DNA from: Acidimicrobiales bacterium
GTDB lineage: Bacteria > Actinomycetota > Acidimicrobiia > Acidimicrobiales > UBA8592
Assembly (NCBI GenBank): GCA_013912105.1
Contig: JACERY010000007.1
Location: 1-64,000 of the forward strand
Direction: 5' to 3'
Length of the DNA: 64,000 bases
Part shown: one piece after another, positions 26,312 through 33,742 of the stretch
Numbering within the stretch: the stretch's first letter is position 1
Layout: every line of letters begins with the position of its first letter
Notes under the pieces: generated by a model
Databases searched by the model: none
The model's input: the letters and a program-made list of their open reading frames with translations, nothing else
What the model was told of the DNA's origin: nothing
Made by a program: the position numbers and the translations under genes

Positions 26312-27219
26312 AACTCACCCTCCTTAAAGTCTTGATCATTAGCTAAATCAGGGTTCTGCTTGCGATTGCACCAATCTGTATCACTGCACACCCATTGTGA
26401 TGACCCGTTTTGTTGCGGGATCTCGACAAGGTAGCTAGCTTCACCATTATCATTCTTTGTTCCGATCGTTCCGCAGTGTCTACAGACAGCGTTTACTTCT
26501 TCGACCTGAAATGGAACGTCATCAAATGTCAAAGGTTCAACATCTGTATATGGTGGCACGGCATAAATTCTTTTTTCTCGGCCTGCCCCGTATAGGGCAA
26601 GGAAATGTGCTTGATGGAGCTTTGGGACGTCCCATCTTGGTATTGGCGTAGTCGCTATGATGTATCTTCCATCAATTAAACATGGATACCCAGTTGTTTT
26701 CATGATGACACCGTTATGTACGATATCTTCGTACAGACTTACCCAAATTTTTGCGTAGTCTGCTTCAGCGTGCATTCTTCTTAGTTCGTTCATATCACGT
26801 TCCACCTCACGAAGAGGTTCGGGAACAGGTACTTGCAAAACTAATATCTGATTTTCTTGCAACTCATCTTCAGGAACTCTATGACGAGTTTGGATTACGT
26901 TAGCTTTCCTTGCATCGGTTGTGGTCTTAACACCTTCTGAGTTTCTGATAAGTCGTCGTAGGTTAGCTGCGTTTACTCCACCATCTTCTCCTTGGTCATA
27001 AACCTTAACTACAGACTCGTTCCCAACTACTGCAAGAGTAATTTGTAAACCCCCGGATCCCCATCCTCGAGCTACGGGCATTTCTTTAGATCCAAATGGC
27101 ACCTGATAACCAGGAATAGCAACTGCTGTTAGCACTGCACGTCGTATTTCTCGTTTCGTGTGCTCGTCCATTATTTGGTTTCGGTTGCGTTGAACAGTTA
27201 TTACATCTTGGAGTGTCAT
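26305..27219 (-). CDS. phnJ: C-P lyase, radical SAM catalytic subunit
   Basis: 304-residue enzyme that breaks the C-P bond of ribose 1-methylphosphonate 5-phosphate, giving methane and the 1,2-cyclic phosphate. The [4Fe-4S] ligands are in the unusual C-terminal motif: Cys246, Cys249 (VCRHCG), Cys278 and Cys284 (WVCSDTDWC). The segment AIPGYQVPF holds the glycine expected to carry the radical (Gly37 here). GWGSGGLQITLAVVG is also conserved. It is somewhat longer than E. coli PhnJ at both ends. It overlaps phnI by four bases. Presence of PhnJ makes a true C-P lyase certain. Confidence 0.97.
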   Translation of the reverse strand: MTLQDVITVQRNRNQIMDEHTKREIRRAVLTAVAIPGYQVPFGSKEMPVARGWGSGGLQITLAVVGNESVVKVYDQGEDGGVNAANLRRLIRNSEGVKTTTDARKANVIQTRHRVPEDELQENQILVLQVPVPEPLREVERDMNELRRMHAEADYAKIWVSLYEDIVHNGVIMKTTGYPCLIDGRYIIATTPIPRWDVPKLHQAHFLALYGAGREKRIYAVPPYTDVEPLTFDDVPFQVEEVNAVCRHCGTIGTKNDNGEASYLVEIPQQNGSSQWVCSDTDWCNRKQNPDLANDQDFKEGELW

Positions 27220-28382
27220 GACTTTCCCACTTTTTTTTCTAAAGCATGGTGGCTTTTTATAGCTTCGCCTTTTCTATCTCTGTCTAGGATTGCTTTTCTT
27301 GCAGCGATTTTCCGTTCCATCATTGATCGAAATGTGACGTAATGAGGGAGTTTCAAGTGTTCTAAAAACCCTGATGAGTCAAGACCATCAGTCGTCATCA
27401 AAAGTGATTGTTCGAGCCAACTTCCTTCGGGTTCGCGATTCAATGCAACATCTAAATTTGCCATAGCTATTGCTTTTCGCTCGTTATGCCCAAAGCAAAT
27501 CCCATATCCGACGTCAAACCGTCCCCTATCTTCATCAATACCGTCTAGATCCTCGATTGCTTCGACCTCAGTAATTCTGACGTGTCCAATTTTTACAGGT
27601 TCACTTGTATAAGGGTGCAACACGGTAATGGGTAGGCGACCGTGACGAACTTCTCCAAGAGTTACCTCATTTATGTTGTTGTCAGGACCTAGGATATTGC
27701 GGTACCAAAGTTGGACCAAAGCACCTGTTTCAGCGCGAGCCATGGTTGATAGTAAAGATGATCGAGGAGCGCCAGGCCTAGCAGGTGTTCGCGAAATATC
27801 AACTGGTTCGGGGTCTGCATCTGACCTTCGTTCAACAACAGCGTCCATTGCGCGCAATACATCAAGAAGTCGACCTGGTACTCTGGGTTTATCATGTTCA
27901 TTTGTAGTGATTCCAAAGGTCTTTTGTTTGTTGTCATGGTGCTTCGCTGATGCTTCAACTGCGTCAGTTCTCGCTTTATTTTCATCCCACTCTTCTAACA
28001 ACCGTCCGGTATAGTCAAGAGTTTTTCCTAGAAGTTGGGGGCCAGGAGGTTCTCTAAATGCAGGGACAATTCTTCGGAGCACATCTATCTGATTTACATG
28101 AGTAACTTCGGTATATCCGAGTCTGGGCAATGTTGATTTATGAGATCGAAGTAAGTGAGCTGCTTCAATTAGGTCTCCCTCAGCTTGACGGAAGGCAATA
28201 GCTGCAAGCTTTTCGTCCCACAGTCCTCCTTCGCCCATAACACGATCAACTGAATACTGAAGACGTTCGATGATTTGGTCGATTTCTAGCCAGGAGCTAT
28301 TACATTCAACTCGCTTTCTTTGTACTAGTTCCTCTGCTGCCTGAATAGCTTCAAAGCCACCTTTTGCTGCCATGTAGCCCAT
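27216..28382 (-). CDS. phnI: C-P lyase core subunit
   Basis: 388-residue PhnI, the nucleosidase-like subunit that, with PhnGHL, replaces adenine of ATP by the phosphonate. The opening MGYMAAKGGFEAIQAAEELV and the C-terminal SFLEHLKLPHYVTFRSMMERK-type segment are standard (the latter with HYVTF). Also typical are LGEVRHGRLPITVLHPYTSEPVKIG and VGYGICFGHNERKAIAMANLD. It is about 30 residues longer than the E. coli protein, with a charged variable stretch near residues 145-175. The start abuts the phnH stop. Confidence 0.95.
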   Translation of the reverse strand: MGYMAAKGGFEAIQAAEELVQRKRVECNSSWLEIDQIIERLQYSVDRVMGEGGLWDEKLAAIAFRQAEGDLIEAAHLLRSHKSTLPRLGYTEVTHVNQIDVLRRIVPAFREPPGPQLLGKTLDYTGRLLEEWDENKARTDAVEASAKHHDNKQKTFGITTNEHDKPRVPGRLLDVLRAMDAVVERRSDADPEPVDISRTPARPGAPRSSLLSTMARAETGALVQLWYRNILGPDNNINEVTLGEVRHGRLPITVLHPYTSEPVKIGHVRITEVEAIEDLDGIDEDRGRFDVGYGICFGHNERKAIAMANLDVALNREPEGSWLEQSLLMTTDGLDSSGFLEHLKLPHYVTFRSMMERKIAARKAILDRDRKGEAIKSHHALEKKVGKS

Positions 28383-28988
28383 TTAGTTGCCTCCATTTTT
28401 GCTTGTAATTCGAGTTGTTCGAGGAATTGATATGACTAAGCCATCTTCACTGAAAAGCCATGTATCAAACCCCTGCGGGTATGGTCCGCTATTCGTTCCC
28501 AATTGGTTTAAGACGTTGAGTGACATACCCGTTATTTGTATATCTCGGCTTCCATTGATACCGGGTCCCTGAAACTGTAGGCTCACAGAGTTTTCGGAAT
28601 TATCTGTCTGCGCGTTAAATCTGGTTACATTAAGAGCTACTTTTGCTCCTAGTTCGGGTGCTAGTGCTGTCCCTGTCCTAACATTTGAGATTCTTTCACT
28701 ATTTGATTGATCAAGTACGACAATATCTGCTTCAGTAAGTGCTTTAGGAATTGCCCCAGAAGCATCGAAAACGAGTCTTTGATGATCGATATCTGATGTT
28801 CCGATATGTACAGTAGTGTCAACATCGCTTAGTACGAGTGGAAGCCATAGGTTCAGTGGCAGTGATTTAGAGATGACCTCGTTTGGAAGAGGTAAGACTT
28901 TTCCTGGTTCTGAAATAGTCCGAAGTAGAACATCAAATACTCTTTGTGCTAGTTCCTCCGTAATTCGAGCATCAATGTAAGTCGTCAT
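28383..28988 (-). CDS. phnH: C-P lyase core subunit
   Basis: 201-residue PhnH, a PLP-transferase-like fold without cofactor, part of the PhnGHIJ core. Recognisable segments are QRVFDVLLRTISEPGKVLPLP near the start, LPLVLSDVDTTVHI, and the GPGINGSRDIQITG stretch, followed by QGFDTWLFSEDGLVISIPRTTRI at the C-terminus. Its ATG overlaps the phnG stop by four bases. Length is normal. Confidence 0.94.
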   Translation of the reverse strand: MTTYIDARITEELAQRVFDVLLRTISEPGKVLPLPNEVISKSLPLNLWLPLVLSDVDTTVHIGTSDIDHQRLVFDASGAIPKALTEADIVVLDQSNSERISNVRTGTALAPELGAKVALNVTRFNAQTDNSENSVSLQFQGPGINGSRDIQITGMSLNVLNQLGTNSGPYPQGFDTWLFSEDGLVISIPRTTRITSKNGGN

Positions 28989-29416
28989 TCTATTTCCTCA
29001 AAGTTGACAATGGTTGCTGACAGTTCTTGCCATTCTGCTGCTCTTTGACTTTGGATCTTCTGCTTAGTTTCTCTAAGAAGTGTTTCGACATCAGTTGAAT
29101 AAGGACCGTCAGCTTCAATCTCAGCATCGCAAATAGCAGCAGCTAAGGAGGCGACGGGGTTATCTCCCATAAGGAGCGCCCACCCTTGTATTCCTCTGTG
29201 AATAACTTCAGTTTTTGTTGCTAAGACTTCTCCTAAATGAAATCTCTTTTCTTCAATCGGCTCTCTTAGGGTGAGAACTACTGTTCCTACTTGCGGACCG
29301 GTTATGATCTCAGGATTATCAGTACCTTCCAGACATAAGTTACCTATTGCAGTAAGCAGGTCGGGGTCTGTAGCTGCTAGAAGTTCAGATCTTTCACCTC
29401 TTGATAATCTGTTCAT
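28985..29416 (-). CDS. phnG: C-P lyase core subunit
   Basis: 143-residue PhnG, small subunit of the C-P lyase core. It matches the family at the N-terminus (RGERSELLAATDPDLL), in TGPQVGTVVLTLREPIEEKRFHLGEVLATKTEV, and in GWALLMGDNPVASLAAAICDAE. It overlaps phnF by four bases and phnH by four bases, as expected for tightly coupled core subunits made in fixed ratio. Confidence 0.94.
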   Translation of the reverse strand: MNRLSRGERSELLAATDPDLLTAIGNLCLEGTDNPEIITGPQVGTVVLTLREPIEEKRFHLGEVLATKTEVIHRGIQGWALLMGDNPVASLAAAICDAEIEADGPYSTDVETLLRETKQKIQSQRAAEWQELSATIVNFEEIE

Positions 29417-30138
29417 AGTTCTCCAATACTCTTTTGGGTTTCTCCAAATTCGAGATAAACATGAAATGCATCTGCTCTCATGAATGATTCTGAGTACTCA
29501 ACCGGTTTCCGTAATTTTGCGCAACCATTGACCGACTTGATGTGCCAAACAGGGGGCTGCCCGATAAGTTGTAATACTTTTGCTACCTCTATTGGTGCTG
29601 GGATGAGATCAACCCGAGACCAATTACGAACGATTCTGTATCCGAGATGTTGTTGGAGAAAATACGTTAATGACTCCCCATTATTCATAGATTCTTCTAG
29701 ATTTTTTGAGCTTTCGGTGAGCCAATGTTCTTGGTACGTGGTTACTTCATTGTTCACGAGTCCCATACGAGAAATTTTTGTTACGTGTTTAGATTCTGAA
29801 ATGATTAGTTTTTTTGCTACTGCTTCTGGGGGGCTTCCCCTAGTTATTTCAGCCACTTTTCGTGTTGCTACATGTCCAGCATCTCTTACAAGTTGTGACC
29901 AGCTCGGAGCTTCCCCGTCTTTAATGGGGTACGGTAACCGTAGCGCTACTCTTGTTCCTGATCCTCTTTCTCGTCGAACAAGGTGCCGAACTTCAAGTTC
30001 CCGTAGTGCCTCGCGAGCTGTAACTCTGCTGACATCGTGATCATCCATTAATTCATGCTCAGTGGGTAATAACTCACCGAATTTTAGTGAATTTATCTTC
30101 TCGCCGAGTTTGTTTGCGAGATGGAGATATTTTGGCAT
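29413..30138 (-). CDS. phnF: GntR-family regulator of the C-P lyase operon
   Basis: 241-residue GntR/HutC-type regulator. The N-terminal winged helix has GELLPTEHELMDDHDVSRVTAREALRELEV and RRERGSGTRV; the C-terminal UTRA effector domain runs from about residue 90, with ISRMGLVNNEVTTYQEHWL and PVEYSESFMRADAFHVYLEF. It is first in the operon and so controls itself. A palindrome 9-32 bases before its start (30147-30170) is the likely operator. The ligand is presumably a phosphonate or pathway intermediate. No strong ribosome site precedes the ATG. Confidence 0.92.
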   Translation of the reverse strand: MPKYLHLANKLGEKINSLKFGELLPTEHELMDDHDVSRVTAREALRELEVRHLVRRERGSGTRVALRLPYPIKDGEAPSWSQLVRDAGHVATRKVAEITRGSPPEAVAKKLIISESKHVTKISRMGLVNNEVTTYQEHWLTESSKNLEESMNNGESLTYFLQQHLGYRIVRNWSRVDLIPAPIEVAKVLQLIGQPPVWHIKSVNGCAKLRKPVEYSESFMRADAFHVYLEFGETQKSIGEL

Positions 30139-30146
30139 ATCTCATA

Positions 30147-30170
30147 CATAACAAATGAAAAGTTGTTATG
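30147..30170. promoter_or_regulatory. 24-base palindrome, likely PhnF operator
   Basis: CATAACAA at 30147-30154 and its exact complement TTGTTATG at 30163-30170 are separated by eight bases. It lies 9 bases upstream of phnF, where a repressor would block transcription of phnFGHIJKLM and perhaps also the divergent 2H gene. GntR/HutC-type regulators bind such AT-rich symmetric sites. Assignment to PhnF is inferred from position only. Confidence 0.65.
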
Positions 30171-30205
30171 ACATAGTATTTAGAAACTGTTCACCTATTA
30201 TTCTA

Positions 30206-30254
30206 AAGAATTTACCCTTCGGCAATCTATCGTTAATTTGAAGGGTAAATTCTT
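30206..30254. repeat. 15-base-pair perfect inverted repeat in the phnF/2H intergenic region
   Basis: AAGAATTTACCCTTC at 30206-30220 is exactly complementary to 30240-30254, with a 19-base spacer. It sits in the 5' region of the 2H phosphoesterase gene, about 30 bases before its ATG. No T-run follows on either side, and neither flanking gene ends here, so a terminator is unlikely. It may be a second regulator site or a stem-loop in the leader of the 2H mRNA. Confidence 0.6.
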
Positions 30255-30283
30255 GGAATGTATACACTTTTCATACCATAAAA

Positions 30284-30838
30284 ATGTTTAGGCGGGATAT
30301 GCATAATACTGGTGGCGCGAATCTTAATGAGTTAATTCTTTACGCCACGCCGACTGGTGACTTGCTTGCATGGTGCAATGATTACTTTCATATTGCTGAC
30401 CAATTGGGAGGTACTGAGGCGCAAAAATATCCTCCGCATTGCTCTATGACTGGTTTCTTTCATCGGTCAACCTCAAGATTAAATGAAGCAGTTTGGGCTC
30501 TTGGTAATTTAGATGTGAAGTCGGTTAATATCCCTATTGACTCATTGAATATTTCTCTTGATAAGCCGAGTTGGTTAGGAATTGAAATAGGGTCTGAAAG
30601 TTTAAGTTCTATAATTTCTTTGTTTTCGTCTAATTATAAAAATTTAAGCGATGAAGATCCGATACGTGTCAAAGAGTGGTTACATTTAAGTTTGGCGTAT
30701 GGGGTTGAAGATATAGGTCCTTTTAAAGAGGCATTAATTGACATGGATGCTTTACCTTCTGAACCATCTTGGGAGATTTCGCTTTGGCAACGCCATCGTC
30801 ATAATCTTTGGAAGAGATTAAATTTTGAAACCGACTGA
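30284..30838 (+). CDS. 2H phosphoesterase (cyclic phosphodiesterase/2'-5' RNA ligase-like), divergent from phnF
   Basis: 184-residue protein with the two HxS/T motifs that define 2H phosphoesterases: His52-Cys-Ser54 (PPHCSMTGFFH) and His134-Leu-Ser136 (WLHLSLAYG), about 80 residues apart as expected. Members hydrolyse 2',3'- or 1'',2''-cyclic phosphates. It is head to head with the phnF operon, which lacks the cyclic phosphodiesterase PhnP. A different 2H family (DUF1045) is known from proteobacterial phn clusters. It is thus a good candidate to open 5-phosphoribosyl 1,2-cyclic phosphate. Start: ATG at 30284, or ATG at 30299; ribosome sites are weak. The next gene overlaps its end by 14 bases. 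Confidence 0.85.
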   Translation: MFRRDMHNTGGANLNELILYATPTGDLLAWCNDYFHIADQLGGTEAQKYPPHCSMTGFFHRSTSRLNEAVWALGNLDVKSVNIPIDSLNISLDKPSWLGIEIGSESLSSIISLFSSNYKNLSDEDPIRVKEWLHLSLAYGVEDIGPFKEALIDMDALPSEPSWEISLWQRHRHNLWKRLNFETD

Positions 30839-32408
30839 GACTACGCCTAGTGCTAAAAATCTTCCTGTGAGCATCGAGCGTCGTTACGACATGGATGCTT
30901 TACGTGGCATAGCCATGTCCTTAGGTATTGTTCTTCACGGAACTTTATCATTTATTCCAAACGCATGGCCGGCAGAGGATATAAGGGCTTTGTCGGACGG
31001 TGAAGGATTCTACGATGAGATTTTGTCAGCTATCCATGGATTTAGAATGCCATTATTCTTTCTGCTAAGCGGCTTTTTTACTTCTATGGTCTGGAGAAGA
31101 CGCGGAGCATTTTCGCTTATTCGGCAAAGATTTAAACGAATTGTCCTACCGTTAATTTTGGGCTGTTTATTAATTGTCCCTTCCGTAGATTGGGCATCAG
31201 AGAAAGCTCTTAATGATAGATATGACGATCGCGACCAATTTTATTCCCAAGATTTATGGGGCCCTATTATTGAGGGGCAAGATAATGTGATTAAGAGGAT
31301 ATTGAGTTATGGGGTGTCACCAAATATTAGGGGGGATGATAATTGGACACCTTTGCACATAGCCATCCTTCTGAATGAGAAACTAGCAGTTCAATACCTT
31401 TTAGCTTCTGGTGCTGACGCAACAGCTAAAACAGATCTTGGGATCACTCCTATCCAATTCGCAATTTGGAATGGAGATCAAGATATCGCTAATTGGGTGA
31501 TTGCAGCGGGCGGGAGCATCGACTTAGAACCCGTAAAGAATTGGGCATCAGTTGATAGTTGGGGTCAAAGACCAGATGAACTTAATCAAGCTATTAGTAG
31601 CATTAGATCAGATGATCCATTTTCTCTTCATCATCTTTGGTTTCTTTGGTTTTTGTGTTGGTTTGTGTTCGCCTACATACTAGCCATAGGAGTTAGAAAT
31701 ATAAGGAATAGGATTTTCCCATCTTTATCTAAGTTCTCAAGTTTAAGACGTGGTGCCATTTCAGCCATCTATTTAATAGGTCTCCTAGGTGTCAGCTTCC
31801 TTTGTCAACTTCAAATGTCCGATAAAGGTAACTATCGTTCATTTGGACCGGATACATCAACTAGCTTTAGAATCCCCGCACATTTGTTTCTCTATTATCT
31901 TTCATTCTTCGCTTTTGGAGCAGTTTTATTCTCCGCTACACGATCGAAAGGTAAACTATTAATAGATGACGCTTACAAAATCTGGATGATTCCATTTCCA
32001 GCATTACTTGTCTTATTTCCTTTTGCTAAACAATTAACAGGCGATTTGGGACAAAATTGGGCAGTAATATCAGTCTTTCAAATTTCATATACTTGGATAA
32101 TGACTTTAGGGTTAATAGGCCTTTCCCAAAGATTCCTTTCAAAGAAAAGAGAGAGGGTTCGATGGTTCTCGGATTCTGCCTATTGGCTCTATCTAGCCCA
32201 CATTACAGTTCTCATACTTGCCCAATCATGGATTCGCAACGTTGAATTGCCAGGCCCAATAAAACTGACCGGTTTATGTTTTGTTACCACTGTTGTTCTT
32301 TTGGTCTCTTATCAGTTATTCGTTCGTTATACGCCTATCGGTTGGCTACTAAATGGAAAACGAAAAAAACTTCGGTATCAGAAAGATGCTTCTTTAGCTG
32401 TAAATTAG
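30825..32408 (+). CDS. membrane acyltransferase (acyltransferase 3/OpgC type) with inserted ankyrin repeats
   Basis: 527-residue membrane protein. The start ERRYDMDALRGIAMSLGIVLHG is that of acyltransferase 3/OpgC-like enzymes, which move acyl groups onto sugars or envelope glycans; FRMPLFFLLSGFF and a C-terminal FSDSAYWLYLAHITVLIL also fit. Between the first membrane block (to about residue 121) and the second (from about 270) lies a soluble insert with about three ankyrin repeats (residues 144-234), the clearest being DNWTPLHIAILLNEKLAVQYL and LLASGADATAKTD. Start is TTG at 30825 with GGAAGAG upstream, overlapping the 2H gene by 14 bases. The link to phosphonates, if any, is unclear. It ends overlapping the convergent hydrolase gene. 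Confidence 0.85.
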   Translation: MKPTETTPSAKNLPVSIERRYDMDALRGIAMSLGIVLHGTLSFIPNAWPAEDIRALSDGEGFYDEILSAIHGFRMPLFFLLSGFFTSMVWRRRGAFSLIRQRFKRIVLPLILGCLLIVPSVDWASEKALNDRYDDRDQFYSQDLWGPIIEGQDNVIKRILSYGVSPNIRGDDNWTPLHIAILLNEKLAVQYLLASGADATAKTDLGITPIQFAIWNGDQDIANWVIAAGGSIDLEPVKNWASVDSWGQRPDELNQAISSIRSDDPFSLHHLWFLWFLCWFVFAYILAIGVRNIRNRIFPSLSKFSSLRRGAISAIYLIGLLGVSFLCQLQMSDKGNYRSFGPDTSTSFRIPAHLFLYYLSFFAFGAVLFSATRSKGKLLIDDAYKIWMIPFPALLVLFPFAKQLTGDLGQNWAVISVFQISYTWIMTLGLIGLSQRFLSKKRERVRWFSDSAYWLYLAHITVLILAQSWIRNVELPGPIKLTGLCFVTTVVLLVSYQLFVRYTPIGWLLNGKRKKLRYQKDASLAVN

Positions 32409-33094
32409 ATTTGGTTCATCAAGTTTACTGTTCTTTGCCATGCAATGTCTGCAGCTGAGGAATCAAACGTTCCTAAGACATCTTCTTCATTCGCAAAGGC
32501 ATGGCCTGTGCCTTCATAAATATGGAAAGTCACATCTTTTCCCTGCTTCTGCAACTGTTTTTCAAGATCTTGAACCGCTTCAGGGGGGAAAAAATCGTCG
32601 TGCGCAGCAAAATGACCCTCTACTTTCGCAGTAAGGCCATCCCAATTTACCGATGGATCGCCGAGAGGAGCTCCATAGTAGGGGGCTGCGACTGCCACTC
32701 GGTTACCCTCTTGAGCTGTTATGAGTAATGTCAACATACCGCCCATACAGAAGCCAATTACGCCTACCTGCTCGCTTGAGCATGCATCGTGTGATAGGAG
32801 ATAGTCGATGGCAGCTGACATGTCGCGGGCTGCTCTCTCTGGAGGCAGTGTTGTCATAAGTTCGCCTGCTTTGTCCATTTCCGTATGTTGAGCAAATTCT
32901 CCATGATACAAATCCGGAGCAAGTGCACTGAACCCTTGATCTGCAAGCCGGTCACAGATGCCTTTAATTTGAGGAACCAAACCCCACCACTCCTGCAAAA
33001 CCAAAACGCCAGTCCCTTGACCTGACTTAGCTTCAGAAAGATAGCCAGCAGCTTGTGTGCCATTTACTGGGAAGTTAACCATTTGTCCGTTCAT
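32405..33094 (-). CDS. dienelactone hydrolase family protein
   Basis: 229-residue alpha/beta hydrolase. The nucleophile motif GFCMGG carries Cys rather than Ser, as in dienelactone hydrolases; the acid is in AHDDFFPPE and the histidine in YEGTGHAFANEED. The N-terminal VLVLQEWWGLVPQIKGICDRLADQGFSALAPDLYHGE is classic for the family, with Glu in QEWWG. It hydrolyses ester or lactone bonds in ring-cleavage products; the substrate is not known. Its stop overlaps that of the convergent acyltransferase gene by four bases. Confidence 0.9.
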   Translation of the reverse strand: MNGQMVNFPVNGTQAAGYLSEAKSGQGTGVLVLQEWWGLVPQIKGICDRLADQGFSALAPDLYHGEFAQHTEMDKAGELMTTLPPERAARDMSAAIDYLLSHDACSSEQVGVIGFCMGGMLTLLITAQEGNRVAVAAPYYGAPLGDPSVNWDGLTAKVEGHFAAHDDFFPPEAVQDLEKQLQKQGKDVTFHIYEGTGHAFANEEDVLGTFDSSAADIAWQRTVNLMNQI

Positions 33095-33169
33095 GCATCT
33101 CCAATTCGTAGAAATTTCTATCTCTACAATTAGTAAAGAGATGCCGTGAGCGCAAGTAAGTCGAAGTGT

Positions 33170-33742
33170 TTAATTTATTTTCTTACAGGCGAGCCAAGCT
33201 TCATGTCTTTCTGATCTTCGCCACCCCTCATCTACATGGAGGATTTCCATACCAGCAAGATTCTCGCTTATCTCAAATATTTCTGAAGGGTCGAGTAGAA
33301 ATCGTTCGCTTGGGTGTTGGTGACGCTCTAAATTTTTCTTCGTTGGTTGGGCGAACAAAAGTATTCCTTGCGGGTTTAGGTACTCATTCGCTGTCTGCAA
33401 AACGCCTCTATTGAGGAAAAGGGTAAGGAGCGCAATATCCCATCTTCGTTCTGGTGGAAGAAGGTTCTTCTCAATGTCCCAATATATGCATTCAAGTTCC
33501 ACTTTTTGAGATTGGGCGCTCTTCGTTGCCTGGTTAAGGGCAACTGAACTGATATCAATCACAGACGTTGTGTAACCTTTCTTAGCGAACCAAAGAGCAT
33601 TCCTTCCATTCCCTCCCGCTATGTCAACACAAGTCCCATGATCCGGAAGGTATTGTTCAAATTCTTCGAGAAACTCTGAGGGAGGATTCAGAACAGGATT
33701 ATCGCTATAGCGTTTGTCCCAGAGACCTTCTGAATCTTTCAT
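33170..33742 (-). CDS. SAM-dependent methyltransferase, class I (TehB-like)
   Basis: 190-residue class I methyltransferase. SAM-binding motif I is VDIAGGNGRNALWFAKKGY, with the acidic end of strand 2 in TSVIDISSVAL. The protein begins GLWDKRYSDNPVLNPPSEFLEEFE, common in TehB/SmtA-like proteins that methylate small molecules including metalloids. It overlaps the upstream P450 gene by four bases, so the two are co-expressed; the product might be a modified lipid or secondary compound. Substrate unknown. Confidence 0.85.
   Translation of the reverse strand: MKDSEGLWDKRYSDNPVLNPPSEFLEEFEQYLPDHGTCVDIAGGNGRNALWFAKKGYTTSVIDISSVALNQATKSAQSQKVELECIYWDIEKNLLPPERRWDIALLTLFLNRGVLQTANEYLNPQGILLFAQPTKKNLERHQHPSERFLLDPSEIFEISENLAGMEILHVDEGWRRSERHEAWLACKKIN

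Noticed and set aside
29480-30040. Plus-strand ORF of 186 codons opposite phnF.
   Set aside because: It overlaps nearly all of phnF, which is well supported by its HTH and UTRA domains; no independent evidence.
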